64,000 nucleotides of DNA from Harmonia axyridis (GCF_914767665.1 NC_059503.1:54764352-54828351), one strand, 5' to 3'; counted from the stretch's first letter, positions 24,401 through 39,400 are shown. Made by a program: numbers and translations. The notes: generated by a model from the sequence alone, not told the origin.

Positions 24401-27400
24401 ATGAGATGCTATTTGAGAAGCATAAGAACAATAGAACTTTCTACGACACCAGAAATGAAGATTTTATCTATCCCAAACATAACCTAACAACATCTCAGAA
24501 GCAGGCAGAATATAGATGTTTGAAATTATATAATTCTCTTCCAAGGAAGATGAAAGCAATGTCAAATATAACTATATTTAAGAAGAGCTTATTCGGATAT
24601 CTCCTTGACTTGGAGCCATACTCTTTGGATGAATATTTTTCTAATTTGTGAACAGAGTATAATTTTGTTGTTTTGACACTATTCTATTTCATTTTTTAGA
24701 TATGTGAAGATGATAGGGAATAAAGATGATTATTTATTTATTTATTTATTTAGTTGGATATCGACAATTTTTTTACAATAGGCAGTAGCCAGCTGTCCAT
24801 TTGTGATTTCAGTAGGAAGACCCAATGGGTTTTCGGGCAACAACCAACATCACCACGTGGGAAGCTATATGCTACCTGCATGTCATCCGAGTCCAGGAAC
24901 AATATTAAGCACTTATTCTTGAGGGTATGTCCTTATACTTTTTCCTTGTTTTATGAGCAATCCTCTCGTTAGTCTTTCCACATTACTCTTAAGGATGTTG
25001 TCGGTTTTGTTAACATGATCCACGTCCTCCTAGGGTTTGTAGGAGTAAGTAGGGTTAAGAACAAAAGATGCAAGTGTTCGCAGTTCCCTGAAGGTTAACA
25101 GAGCCGCAACTACCCTGATTCATAAAAAAGTTCACATTGTCATTGAGATCTAGTAAATCGGAGGGAAAAATGAAGGGGCTTTAATAGTTGGATATCGACA
25201 AATTTTTTCCAATAGGCAGTAGTTACAGATTTTTTCAAATGGTATGATTTTCTTAGAGTCATTCCATAATATAGATATTAGTGCTCAAATTACCATTCTA
25301 AATGGTATTCTTTGTGTTTTTGAACACTCGAGACTTATTTTTATCTAGATAAAATATTGATCATAATTTTGCATCATAAAAAATAACATCTCCAAGTGGA
25401 TATCCATATCCTTATACTGAAATAACTCTCATTTCCAAAACAACATTTTTCTCCGAAGCTAATGGCTTGTCGGATTAAAAAGAATCACATCCATCTCTTT
25501 TGATACGAAGGCATAACAGCAGTAACAAGAATATGTGTTACATAATGGCAAACGACGATGAAAATTGGAGTCTGTTTGCGTATGAACTCGATTCGGATGA
25601 TGAAGTTGCAGTCTATCGTCTCGAGTCTCAAGTTCAGGGTCATGTTTCGTATCTTGATATTGAAAAATGCGGAAGGCTGATCTTTTCCGGATATTCCCAT
25701 TAGAAGCTGATATGTTCGTGTCTCATTGTGCGCTACGAGATATTCATGGTTTGGTGAACAGGCTGTTAGATGCAATATTGTGTATAGGGATTTAATTTTT
25801 TTTTAGAGAAGTTGTTCTGGGGACTTCAAGGTCGAAGAGGGAAAATTTGTATGAATTGTTATCTTGCTATTAAAAAATGGTGAGAGTTTAAACAATTAAG
25901 TAGTCCAATCATGTTGGTTATATAAAAATCCATATACACATCGGAAAGAAGAAGAGAACGGACAAAATCTAAATGGAATTTGTAGATCATTTTCTCTTGA
26001 ACCATTTGATCTATTTCAGAATTTTTTAATTGTACCTTGATTCCTCAAGAAAATAACTGTTGACTGTTGTCCTTAAATTGCCTTGTTTTTTGTTATAATA
26101 TGTACAGGGGTGAACAAAAAGAATGAAAGAGAGCGTTCATTCAGAACACCCTGTGAAATAAATCATTGACATATTAGAATATTTACGATCACTTTATGTT
26201 ACTTCATCCTTCCTGAACATTTCCTCTCTTTAGTAATTACGATATCTTAGTTTCGAGAGGAATTATTTTAATTAATCTCAGAAAACAAATTTGGTCATTG
26301 AATTGAAGAATGGCAACCAACAACTGGATTTTATTGATATACTGTACTTTTTCATCAATATACAGGGTGTTTCCTAAACATGCGGCAAAAATTCAGAAGG
26401 TTGTTCCTTGGACTATTCTAAGAATATTTTGTCCTTTGATGATTTTCGAAAAACCTATTTGTTTCGAAGATATAGGGGAAACAAAATTTCAGATAATAAC
26501 ATTTTATTATGAAAAATTACATGAAAATTCAACTCAACCTACAAAAACTGTTGAAAATGACCACCTCTAGCCAGCATACAAGCATCCAATCTTCTCCTCA
26601 TTGACTGCCTAACCCTTTCAAAAACACCAGGATCATTTCTTATTAAGTTACACCCAGCAATGATCCGATTTCGCAAGTCTTCCACATTTTCTACTGGAGT
26701 GGTATAAACTAATGATTTTAGATGGCCCCATAGGAAATAATCTAAGGGGTTTAAGTAATTGGAATGTTGTTAAACAAATTTAAAAATAAATTGTACCTAC
26801 TTAGTAAACACAGTGCGGTACGCATTTTTATTTAAACTATTATTAATTTTAAAAATATGAAAAATGTTGTTCGCCCTGTATCTTCGAAACAAAGAGGTTT
26901 TTCAAAAATCATCCAAGGACAAAACATGCTTAAAATAGTCCAAGGAACAACCCCCTGAATTTTTGCCGCATGTTTAGGAAACACCCTGTATAATAATTAA
27001 ATTTCATTCTTCAACGTATACCCTTATTCGTTGAAATGATGAATTTCTCTTCATCGAAATCACAATTCTGAAGTTGAGTGTTGCATGTTTTGATGAAATA
27101 TTCATTGGATAGAAGAACTTTGTTCATCCGATGTATAAGGTCGTACATTAACTACTTCAATGAACAGTAATACATAATTTTGATATAAAGTACAATCGAT
27201 CGAATACCGAATATTGTAATAATGAACGTTGTATTGGTTTAATGAAATCTGCTCATTGATTTAATGAGAACAATGAATCAATCTGATGAACAACTTTCAT
27301 TGTATTAATGTTTTTTTTTCATCGGTTGAAAAATGAATATAATTGAATTGATTTCTTGTTCAACAACGGTACTATATCAAGTATTGTAATTTCTCCAAAA

Positions 27401-30400
27401 TTGGGATACAGCAAGAAATGGAAAAAGAAAAACAGAAATTATTTCATGATTTGGTGAGCATGGTGAACATTTGAAGTATGCATTTATTATTTTCATATAT
27501 GCTTTTTCGTTTTCACTTTTGTCAGTGCTTTTATAATCTTTTATTAGACTCATATTATTTTTTTGAAGCTCTCCAATTTACTGTAAATAATTCTTTTTCT
27601 ACTATATGAGGAGTGTCTGAAATCCTTTCAACCAATTTAATCATTGCATTCATAAATGTACTTCACAAGAATTAAGTGGTGTAGTCCCACACGTTGCACG
27701 TTGCTACGACCCAAAAGAATGAAAATTCAAAAGAATGTAGTCATTTTATTCAACTGAAATTGCGTTATTTTTATGAGAACAATTTTTTTCAATCTGGACA
27801 TCATTTCTAATCGAGCCATTTCAACACAAATCCTAGTGTAACAAAATGGCGGATGCCCCGGTTTCCGATTTTTGAGATTCAATTTTATAACGATTAGATT
27901 TAAAATGTGATAATACGTGAAGTTCATGATTACAGCTATCTCTGATTCTTTAAGTATCGAAGTATTTTTTGAGTTGATTCATATTGTTTAACTAGACGAT
28001 CTGAGTGAAGGCTTTCAAAAACCAACGCGGCAAATGCGAATATTCGTATCGCATCTGAGCCTGGATCCTACTTATTTATTATTGATTGATAGTGTGATAA
28101 TTGGTATTACTGATTATAGAACTATCAATCGATAATAAATTAGTAGGATCTAGTAAAACAATATGAAATAAATCAAAATACATACTCTGATACTTAAAGA
28201 ACCAGAGATAACTGTAATTATAACCTTTACGTATTACCACACTTTGACTTCAATCGTTATAAAATCGAAAATTGAAAAAAATCCGAAACCGGTGCTTTCG
28301 CCATTTTGAAACACAAGGATTTTGGGTTAGATTGGGACGCTCTGAAATGATATCAATATTAAATAAAAATAGTTCTTATATGGGAACTATTTCTTTTGAA
28401 TAATTGAAAGGAAAATAATTCTTAAACATAAAAACTATTGGAAAACATGAAAACGGACTCAATTCAACATACAATCCTAGTGATGCAAAATGGCGAATGC
28501 GCATGTTTCCGTTTTTTCAATTTTCGGTTTTATAACGATTGAAGTCAAGTGTGCTAATACGTAAAGGTTATAACAACATCTTCAAGTATCAAAGTTTTTC
28601 GAGTTGTTTTTATTATTTTACTATTGGTATTACCTTTGAAAATTATGGAATTTGAATCGTACGTTTCGAATTTTGAAATAATTTATAACTTTGCATTAGA
28701 ATCGTAAATTTTGTCGCAAGAAATCGATTTTACACTACCAGAATAAAGAGATATTGCGAATAATATTGCAAATAATTTCACTTTATCCAAATTATCATAT
28801 ATAATATTGACAATTGACGTGTGTTGAAATTTGATAGAATCAGAAAGAAGTCAGTGTAGACAACCACAAAGCGAAAAATATAACTGAAAACAAGGCTGTA
28901 TTCAGCATTGTTTTCAGTTATAATGGATCATTTCAGCACTGTTTTTAGTACTGTAATGAACTCATTACGAAACTGAATTAGAAAAAATGTATTTACGCTT
29001 GTTTCTAAGCAGAATTTTTCAAAACATATCCATAGGATGAATGAAACTTTTGAAGCCATTTGTTTCCTTGCATATTTGAAACTTTCATATGGCGTAGTTT
29101 TTCGTTGAGCTAATAAATCACCCTGTATACGGGATCAAAAAAAAATCATATAATTAATTATCTACAAATCCTTCGGTACACTTCATTTTAAATGGTCATT
29201 CAGTAATAAAGTTCTGATTAACCCTCGGCAGAAAAATTGATTAGTACTGTGATTTAAATGAGTTTTGGACTTTTACGTGCTGAACAGTTATTTAAAAGCA
29301 GTATTAGGTACAAGTGGTACAACGTGGAATGTCTCTTATATTGATCTTGAAAAAAAAAACTTACATCCTATAAGCATCACGCAAATGGTGAATATCTTCT
29401 CCGTATCTGTATTAGGGGCGACGTTGCCAAATCCAACACTGGTTAGCGAAGTAAATGTGAAATACAGAGCGGTGACGTAACGACTTTTTATACTTGGACC
29501 TCCAGTGTTATTCGGTAAGTAGAACTGATGGGTGTCATTCGCCAATATATCAAGCCAACCAACTTTGGCTTTCAGCATAGGTCTTTCAGCATTCCCTATG
29601 GCGTACCTTGAAAAATAATTAATTATTGATGGGAAAATTGGGAGTTTTTAGAACTTACCAAACGCAGGCAAACCAATGAGCTATGAGTGTGAAAGAACAC
29701 ATCAACAGTAAGAGGACGGCAGCTCCATATTCGGAGTATCTGTCAATTTTTCTGGCTACTCTGACCAATCGCAGAAGTCTGGCAGTTTTCAATAAGCCGA
29801 TCAGTGTTGTGGTCTGAAAATAAAAGAATGATTTTTGAAAAATATATAAGTGTGTGGAGTTTAAGATGAGGTGTCTAATTTCAATAGAAACCAATTTCAA
29901 AGCTTTATTTCAGTTCAAATGACCCTTATACAAGCGTATATGTATCGTTATTTTCTAGTAGAGAAGAGCTCATGTACGAAATAGAACAGTTGCTGTAAAC
30001 ATCAAATTTTAGTTTCTTTTTGCGTTTCCGAAGTCACAGACTACTCCACACAGTTAGAAATTGCGTTTTTTTCACTTAAAGTTCTTCCTCGATTACTCTT
30101 AAAGTATTCATGTTAGGTATAAGTTTTGCTTAAGTAACTCTCCCTCTTTGTATACCGAGAATTGACTGAAATAATAAAGAATAGGAGTTCTAATTTAAAA
30201 ATTTTGAGTTTTCATGAATTTGAGTTGTTCAAAGCTCTCTAATGATGATAGGTAGAAGTATGTTTCTGGTATAACCGGACGTTGTAGATATCTGAAAATA
30301 TTTAGGGCGAAAGATAATTGTCCCAAACCGAACATGCCAATTTTCAGCACAAAATTATGATTAGTTTTTCATAAACGTGAATCACCGTGTATATAAAATT

Positions 30401-33400
30401 GTTTTCTACTAGGCGAATTACACTGTTACTGTTTTTACTCTTCCTAAAAGGCTTTAAGGTTGAATACAGATTAATATATTCGTATATCATTTTTGTTGTT
30501 GCTTCAGTAGCAGTTTGGTATTCATATAAGAAGAATGCAAATTATGAAACATGAAAACAAAGGAATTTTTTACCTCGTGTTGAAATATTTCTCCTAAGGA
30601 GATGTCGGTGAGCTGAAGTAACTTGAAATTGGTTTACACATTGAATGCACAACCTGCGCAAAAACTCGAGCAGAATTACAACGTGTCCTTGTTTCTCAAG
30701 GTTTAAGAGATTCATAACATGAAATTTCATCAATTAGAAAGGTAAATCAAGCTGAATTAAAAAGTCCAGAAATCATTGATGATAAGCCAAATTTTATGCA
30801 TAAGCTGACAACTTTTCGACAAAATACTTTATTTGACTGAACATTATCTACTTCACCAGCCTGCACATAAAATTAATTTTATAATTGTTACCTACCTACT
30901 TACTAAACGAACAATTACAATATACACACAGAAATTATAAGAAGGTATAAAAATTGGCTCTTTTTACATAGAGCGATGCAGAAGTAATAAAAATTCAAAC
31001 TTACTGCTGGAGATACATTTCTGCGGAAATAACATGCCAAGCATGCCAAAATCGTGCAAGCACACCTTCAGAATGTGTAAATTCTGCAAAATTGTAAGGA
31101 TGAAAACACTACAAAAACGTAGATATCGAAAGTTTTAATAGCATGACAACCAATTCAACGAACGTTTTTGTAAGGTTTCCACTAGTGAAAAGGACCCTAC
31201 AAAAACGTTTCAAATTCCATAGAGTTCGAATTTGGAAAGAGCTAATGATTATTTTTTCAAAACGTTTTTGTAAAGTTTATTGAGAAAAAAAGGTCTCTAC
31301 CTCGTCTTTGTCCAAGCCCAACTAATAACAGAAAAAATGTTTCGTTTAATTCTCTCGGAATACTGATGTCCTTCAAAATTATCATTTTTTGAATGATGAA
31401 ATTCGTTGAATTCTTGAAAATTCCCTAGGATCTGTTGCGATAACGAAAATTATATTGTTAACAAATATTACATTTTTTGAGTACGTATCTGAATAAAACT
31501 TGTGGCAACATAACTTTTTGAAAAATTCATGATAAACTAAGGAAACTTTCGAACTCCCTGAATTTTTTTTTGGTCCTACCGAAACACTGAACATTCAGGA
31601 TATGACGTCAGAAAAAAGTAACACTGAAAAAGATCATAGAACAAACGCAGGTCCACAGAACGATTCAAAAATGCATCGCTTCATGTCATAACGAACATCG
31701 AACAATTCTTGAAACCACATATCGCCGATTCTATGACGATCTATGCATGCCACGGAAAATATACTTACCTCGTCTGTGTCGCTGTTGAAGAAGAGTAGAT
31801 CGAAGGGTACCGCTGCTACTAGGTCGATGAAAAACCAACCTTTAAGATAATGGACGGCTATTCTGCCAGGATCTGAGACAATCTCGTCGGTACCACTGAC
31901 GTAAGTTGTCCTGAAGTTGATCAAGATATCTATGATAAAGGTAACGTCCACTGAAAGAAAAAGAGAAAAATCATTTAGGTAATTATTCACATATTAAGAA
32001 ATTTCGGACGAAAAATTGATAGTAACAATAATACAGGAGTCACGTTATGGCGATAATAGATCTGATGGGGCCACAATAAACCATTAGATCTTAGTACAAT
32101 GGAGCACCCTTTTATTAAATCTAAAGCTAATCTAAATATATCTGCGAACATTATTTATTCAAATTTTTGCCATAAAGTAAGAAATAAATTCATGACGTAA
32201 ATAAAAAAATAATCGAAATTGATTCCTCGCCTACATAACTTGGTAAAACATAGTTTAATTATTAATAAAAGAAAGAAGGACCATACCAAAAAAAATAAGA
32301 TCATTGTTTTATTCAATAGTTGAAGGCGAGCAGGGCGAGTCTAAGTATATATAAAACCGCTTGCACATATACGTCAAACTTTAAACGTAAAATCACAGCC
32401 CAAACGGGACCATCTAGAGCAAAAATGACAAGAATAAGACCCCCCTCAAAATCGTCTGGAGATCCCGGGAAAAATCCCAAACCTTCGATTCTCCCCGCGG
32501 TTTTCGAGTATACGGGGTGTTTCGGATCATTTTGACATTTCAAGTCCCATATTTCTGTGGTATCTGTGGACAATTTGGCTGTCAGTGTCATGTTAATAAT
32601 AAATATTCCATTTCGATATATGAAAGTTCTTGAAAAAGTTTGCAGTTTCCAAAATTGTTATTCATTATTTAAATGGATGCCGACAGATAAAATGCAAAGT
32701 CTACGGCGAATCAAAAATTCGATAGATATTTGTCAAAATTTGGAAATGAACATTTATATCATCGAATGCATTTTCCTCAATTCAGGTTTGTTTGAAGGGT
32801 TTGTATTATTTGGAATTAATTGGATGAATGTTACTTTATTTCAGGAATTTTTCGTTTATTTTCCACAATCTATAAAACTACATTTCCTTTCGTGAGAATT
32901 TGAATTTATTGCGACAGAAGATGGAACTACCAAAGAGAACAGAAGCTTCATTCATCAATTCAGTCTTGGATTGGAGTAAAAGTTATGCTACTATGAAACA
33001 GTATTAAACAGATAGAAAGACTCCTTATAGATAATTCACAATTGGCTTTATTACTGGAAAAAAAAGAGCCAAGTTAGTCAGATAACAGTCAAAAGTTTCC
33101 ATGAGTTTTTTGAATATCTAAAATATACACTTTTACGACAGAGGAGTGCAAAAATATAAGTGACCCCGTTTTTGAAGAATTTGAGTGCAGTGCTGTTGAA
33201 TTTATAATGAATAAGTCAACTCTTTCATACTAATAATTTCAACTATATATACCCTGTTATATTATATTCCGCTCAACTGAAACATGTATTAATAAGCCTT
33301 GGAAATTAGAGACTCTCAAACTTATCACCTGATTTCTCAAAAAGGTTTCACCAAGATAAGATATTGTAGGTAATTGCTTATGAGGTAACATAGGCCATGG

Positions 33401-36400
33401 GTATTTGAAAGGCAAGTTTATTCATTATGTCTCTTTTTAGTTGGTTTATTATAGCTATACTGAATATTTCTAAAAATAACATTCACTTTAGATGTGAATT
33501 AATTAAATTTGGACTTATGCATCATATCATATATGACTATGAAATTGAGAAAGACATATTTTTCTAAATTCCATTATAAGTCTTTCGAATAGTACTTTGA
33601 AGATATTGATTTCAATGACCTATGGAATATATCAGTTGAAATACTAGTCAAAATGTTACGACAGAAATAAATTTTGAAGGATCATTCAGTATATGAAGAA
33701 TTTAACATGGCAGTCACTTTCGAAATTGGTATCAATTTTCCAGCAATTCAATGAAGGTATAAAATACTTTAAAAAGCAACTATTTATTGAAAATTTCCAT
33801 GTCATGAATGAATGATCAAATTTGTATAAAAATGTTGATACCTACCTATTTGTTCACTAAAGTTTCCAATCTTTTAATCGTTATAGGAATAGGTGCTATA
33901 TGGCCATTTCAAAAATGCTATCCTACTGATTTATTCATTGCTTTTCATTTTGGTAAGAATTAAATTATTCATTGATTCAGATCCAAAGTTAACATTTGAA
34001 AAAATCAAGTCAATGTAGTTATTGACCCATATGGGTCAATAGTATTGGCCGATACAATTTTAGTACCGATTTCAAATACTCAGTTCCTTTTGACTGAAGT
34101 AAAAATTGAACAATTATCTTTGTATCTTGAAATGAATTTTGCACTTTTCCAGTGTTCAACAATGAGATCATTATTAAATTGACTCAAGAAATTAACAGAG
34201 TATGCTATTTCAGGACTAGTTAATACTGCTGAAGATATTAATAAACCTATTAATTTCTTATATGGTTCATCATTACGAATCTCTTTTGTTGAATCAAAAT
34301 TCAATTTAGTTTTCACATGTTCACAATCAGACATGTTGAATTATTGCAATACATATTTGAAGAATATAATCCATAGCTTTACTACCTTTTCCATAATTTC
34401 TAGTAATATTCATCCCTAATCATTTTTTAGCTTCCCCTAATTTCTTTATCATAAAATTTTCTATCAGAAAATTCATTCAGAATTAACATTAGTTAAAACA
34501 AAAAAGTCATCCATGTACAATGCAACAATAGTAAGCCAGTTATTTTTTGATTTATGTAAATACTATGATCAATTGTTGATCTTTTGAAACTTTTATCTAT
34601 CAAAATTTTATTTACTATATAGGACATAAATTGCCCTGTTTAATTCACTTCTGAGTAAAACCCAGAGCCACAAGTCTCGTTCTATAACATAGCATCAATA
34701 CAATCTTCAGATACTAAAAAACTCCTTAGTTCGTCAGGAATTTCCAATAGGTCCTTCAAATTGTTCAATTATATTGTATTTCTTCACAAAATATGGAATA
34801 GAAGCATAATTTGCTGCTCAACTGAAAAATGTATTGATAAACCTTGGAAATGAGGGACTTCTTATAACCTGATTTCTCAGATATGGGTATCCGAAAGGTA
34901 GATCTATTATTCATTCTGCCTCTTTTCAGTTTGTTTATTACAGCTATACTGAATATTCCTAAAACAACATTTCACTGTAGGTCTTTTCATAGATCTTATC
35001 GAATGATTATGTAAATTCAATATTTGTCAAAACTGAAAATAAACATTGAATGCAGTTTCTTTATTTCAGGTAGTATTTCTATTGACTGATAATAACTCTC
35101 ACATTTTGACTATGCATTTTTCCCAAATTTTTTAAATAAGAAAGAAATTGCCATTTCTAGAGAAATGAGAATTTCAGATTTCAAAATGTCTCATTTCTCC
35201 AAAAATGACTAATTACTACTTCAAATATATACACCCTATATAATAGTTGATCAAATATTGTGTATTTCTTTACAAATTAGTTCATAATTTGAAGCTTTAA
35301 TCTCAATTTTCAGACTTGAATTGGTCCAACATCTCTAGATATTTCTAATTGATATTCCACAAATAAAAATCCTGTATAATTATCCATCCAAATCCTGTAT
35401 AATAATCCATCTTCTGAAAAGAAAAACAGGTGAATGTTTACTATATAGAATTAATTTTGATAATGATTCAAAAGTGATGAAATTTTGCTTACTTACTAAT
35501 TTTGGGTATTAGATCACGAATCCGGTGACATAAATTCCTCAATCCTGCTGTTTTTTTTTTTAAATTTGTAAAATTGGCTTGATGAAGGTAAGGTTATCCA
35601 CATTAATAGCTAGTTTTCTTGTATTTTATCAACTGATTCTCGTTAGAAATGATTAATTAATCACATTTCAAGCTTTTCCCTAAAAAAAAATGGCTTTTTC
35701 TCGTCAAAAACTACTATTTTATTCATTGTTTACATCCGGTGGCGGCAATTATGTTCTTTACGTAACGTCTGTCAAATGCCAAATAATCTGCAACGTTGCC
35801 AGTATGCCCAGATCTTCTTGATGGGATCGGTCTTTACTTGGTAGAAATTCATATTAATAAATTGTTTGAGATTATGACGTATTATAAAACTGTATGGAAA
35901 CTCATAACATGACAAGTCTACAGGGTGGCCACTTTTTTAATGGGATTGTATTGGTAACTTTTAAACCATAAGAGTTAGAAAGTCGGTCAAATGGAAAAAA
36001 AGTTGCATGCATAGAAGCATTATTATTGAGATATAAGAAAAGTAAATTATGTCATTTTGATTTTTCTTTTTTTCTCACTTTATTTCAAATATCATCAAAA
36101 AATGTCACAGGAATTTTTTATTCGACAGTAAATTATCCTCAATTTGACGTAATCAGATTTCGTTTCCAACGTTTCGTACTCTCTGGGACACCCTCAACCT
36201 CAATTTTTTCAATACGGACCTGCATATTTTGTGACATTTTTCGAAATAACTTTTAACGCTGAATTCAACGATATATCATTCAAAGTAGATTTTCAGGTGA
36301 TTTTGACCCTTATCCAATTTTCTTTGGGTCGGATCTGTATTACCTTTATTCAGTTTAATTGGCAACATGCAATATGCAATAAATTTCGATAAGAAAGTCA

Positions 36401-39400
36401 ACTTACCCATCTTGAACTAAATGGAACATATTAGAATCAAAGCAAGAAACCAGTATACTGGTTTCTTGGTTCTTCTTTTATAATAATCATTTAAATATTT
36501 CAATTCATAATAATTAAACGAAAGTATCATTTAACGAAAGAAAAATCAGATGATTATTCGAAAGTAAATGAAAATTAATGAAGTAAGTGTTTGAAATGTC
36601 CACCATTTTGTAAAATAGGTACACTTTAAGGTTCTGGAACCCATACTTCTTATACATTTGCTTGTTTGGTCTCCTTGAATACCTTTCGAAACATTCTCAA
36701 TTTTCTCGCGAGGTATCACTATTGTTGTATTTGTCATTTGTTCCGTTGAAACAAATTACAGAATCGAACTTTATTTTGAAATCATTACGATATAATTTGT
36801 GCAAGGCTTGGTATTCAAATTTGAAATCATTGTATTCGCGTCTGTTGACTATTTTATTAACAGCAGTTTTTGAAAAATTCCATTCACTGGCCACAGTTCT
36901 CGATTTTTTTCTGGGTTCGATTGAATTTGGGTCAGAACATTGATATCGTTAATAAACTTATTTTTTCTTACATACACACCATTAAATTTGGATGAGGGTC
37001 AAAATCATCTGAAAATCAACTTTGAATGACATTGTGTGATATATCGTTGAATTCAGCGTTAAAAGTTATTTCGAAAAATGTCATAAAATATGCAGGTCCG
37101 TATTGAAAAAAATGAGGTTGAGGGTGTCCCAGAGAGTTCGAAACGCTGGATACGAAATCTGAATACGTCAAATTGAGGATAATTTACTGTCGAATAAAAA
37201 ATTCATGTAACATTTTTTGATAATATTTTAAATAAAGTGGGAAAAAAAGAAAAATCAAAATGACATAATTTACTTTTTTTATGATATCTCAATAACCGGC
37301 CCTGATAATCTCGATTTGTTTGAACTGCTTTATAATGCTTCTATGCATGCAATTTTTTCTCCATTTGACCGACCTTCTAACTCTTATGGCTTAAAAGCTA
37401 CCAATACAAACCCATTAAAAAAGTGGCCACCCTGTAGACTTGTCTTGTTTGGTTTCCGAAATAGTTATTTAGTAATCTTCCATTCAACTCTTTCTTAGTA
37501 CCTATCCTCTCAATTAATTTTTACTTTAATCTTTAATAACAGTAATTAATGATTTTTCAATACTTTCAATCGGTTTGTCAATCAGAAATGCTTGACTGTG
37601 TAGAAATAGAGTATAAAGTTCTAATAAAGAGTCAAAAAAAATCGGTTACAGCTTTTAAGGCCTTTTTTTCAGCTAAGAAATTTTTTTTCAATGGCACCCA
37701 TAGCTTCAGCAAGCGTTCAATAGCTAGAACTAGTGAAAGCCATCGAATTCTAGAATAAGAAAGAACATTGCTGTAAGTTGTTTCTGCATACTCACGAAAA
37801 CCTTTCATCGTTCGACCCTTACAAAAAATATCGAAAAATATTTGAAAATTTTAAGACCAATAGAATGCACAGAAATTAAAATCATATCGGCGGAAGTGGA
37901 AGCAGTATTGTGAAGTCTATGCGCTGGACAACCGATAGTTTCATTGTCGAATTAAAAAAAAACTCGCCTTTATTTTACTTCGAAGTAAGTACCGCACTGA
38001 CAGCGAAAATATTTTATATGGAAATATTAAGGTACTCTAAGGATTCAATATAAAATAAAGTGATTGCATAAGACTATTTTTTTGAACAATTTTAATAATT
38101 TTATTTTCAATCCTTCGGTTTCTGAAAAATAATGTTTGAGCAACGGAAACAGCATTTCAGATTTATGATTACTGGAATCCGTTGAGATTCCATGAAAACA
38201 AATTTTGTCTCACCTACACTATATAAGGAAATATGAATCTCATAACGGTCAAATTACTGACCGGGACAATTGAATAACTAACCGGGACACGGGGACTCAA
38301 TGGTCCAAACCGGGACATGTCCCGGCGTACCGGGACGTATGGCAGCTAATCGTGAATAACTTTATGATGCAGATACAAATCGACTAACATGTCGATGGCG
38401 TTATGTTCACAAATACCTAAACTTATTGTGTGACATCTACGTTATATTTATTTCTACTACCACTTACCGTTACAGCCATCTATTGCAAAACGGCGCGCCG
38501 TTGCCGCGGCGGAAGCAAAGTTGTACGCCTTATATAAATATTCATATGAATATCTAAATATAAATATTTTTGAGAGGTTAGGCTTGATATCGGTGTAATA
38601 TGGGATTTGGTCCCATAGAAAAACTCGAAGCCCAAAATGGCGAACCCCCTCAAAATTTAAGGCTAGGACCGCCCTTGATTTGTCGTCATGAAAAGTTAGG
38701 ATTTGCATCAAATATTTTCATGTGAGCAAGGGCGAAACGGTATATTCTAGGAAAAAAATCATATAGAATTCCAACCTAGAACCAGCATAGTATACCGAGT
38801 GAATCGTCTGAAATCAGCTAACGATACAAGGTTTCGGAAAAAAAGCTTTTATTTTCTAGCCGGATACCCAGTGAAGGATCTACCGGCATAGTGACGGGGT
38901 CCAAGGGGCGGAGCCCCTTCGGCGAGCAGAGCGAGTCTATTCTATATACACCTGTTCGTAAACAATGTATATATGATTGCTTTTTTAATGTTGAAGAAAT
39001 GGGGATAGGTTTGCGATTGTTGAATGAAAAAAAACATCGAAACACCAGATGGCTTACCAGCTATATTTTTGAAGCGATATAATGGTTCTTTAGCAGGCTC
39101 TTTATGTGATATATCCAATCTTTCAATAAAATTGGGCATTTTCCTAGTTCAGTGGAAGCTCATTTTCATATTTACAATTTTCAAATTGGGTAACAGAAAT
39201 GAGGTGAAAAATTACAGACCTATTTGCAAATCTTCTTACATCGCAAAATTATTCGATTCGTTAATTGTTGCTTAGATCTCCCCCCTTTTCAGCAAAGTAT
39301 TTATAGACGAACAACATGGTTTTATAAGGAAAAGATCGGTTACATCGAATACTGACATATACGGATTTTATAATCGAATCTATGAAGAAAAGAAAGCAAG

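Noticed and set aside
24731..24752. Possible microsatellite locus (TTTA)n
   Set aside because: Its position right after a LINE stop codon identifies it as the LINE 3' tail.
32480..32560. GC-richer block with TATACGGGGTGTTTCGG considered as a promoter
   Set aside because: The ACGGGGTGTTTCGG phrase resembles MITE ends elsewhere; no gene starts next to it.
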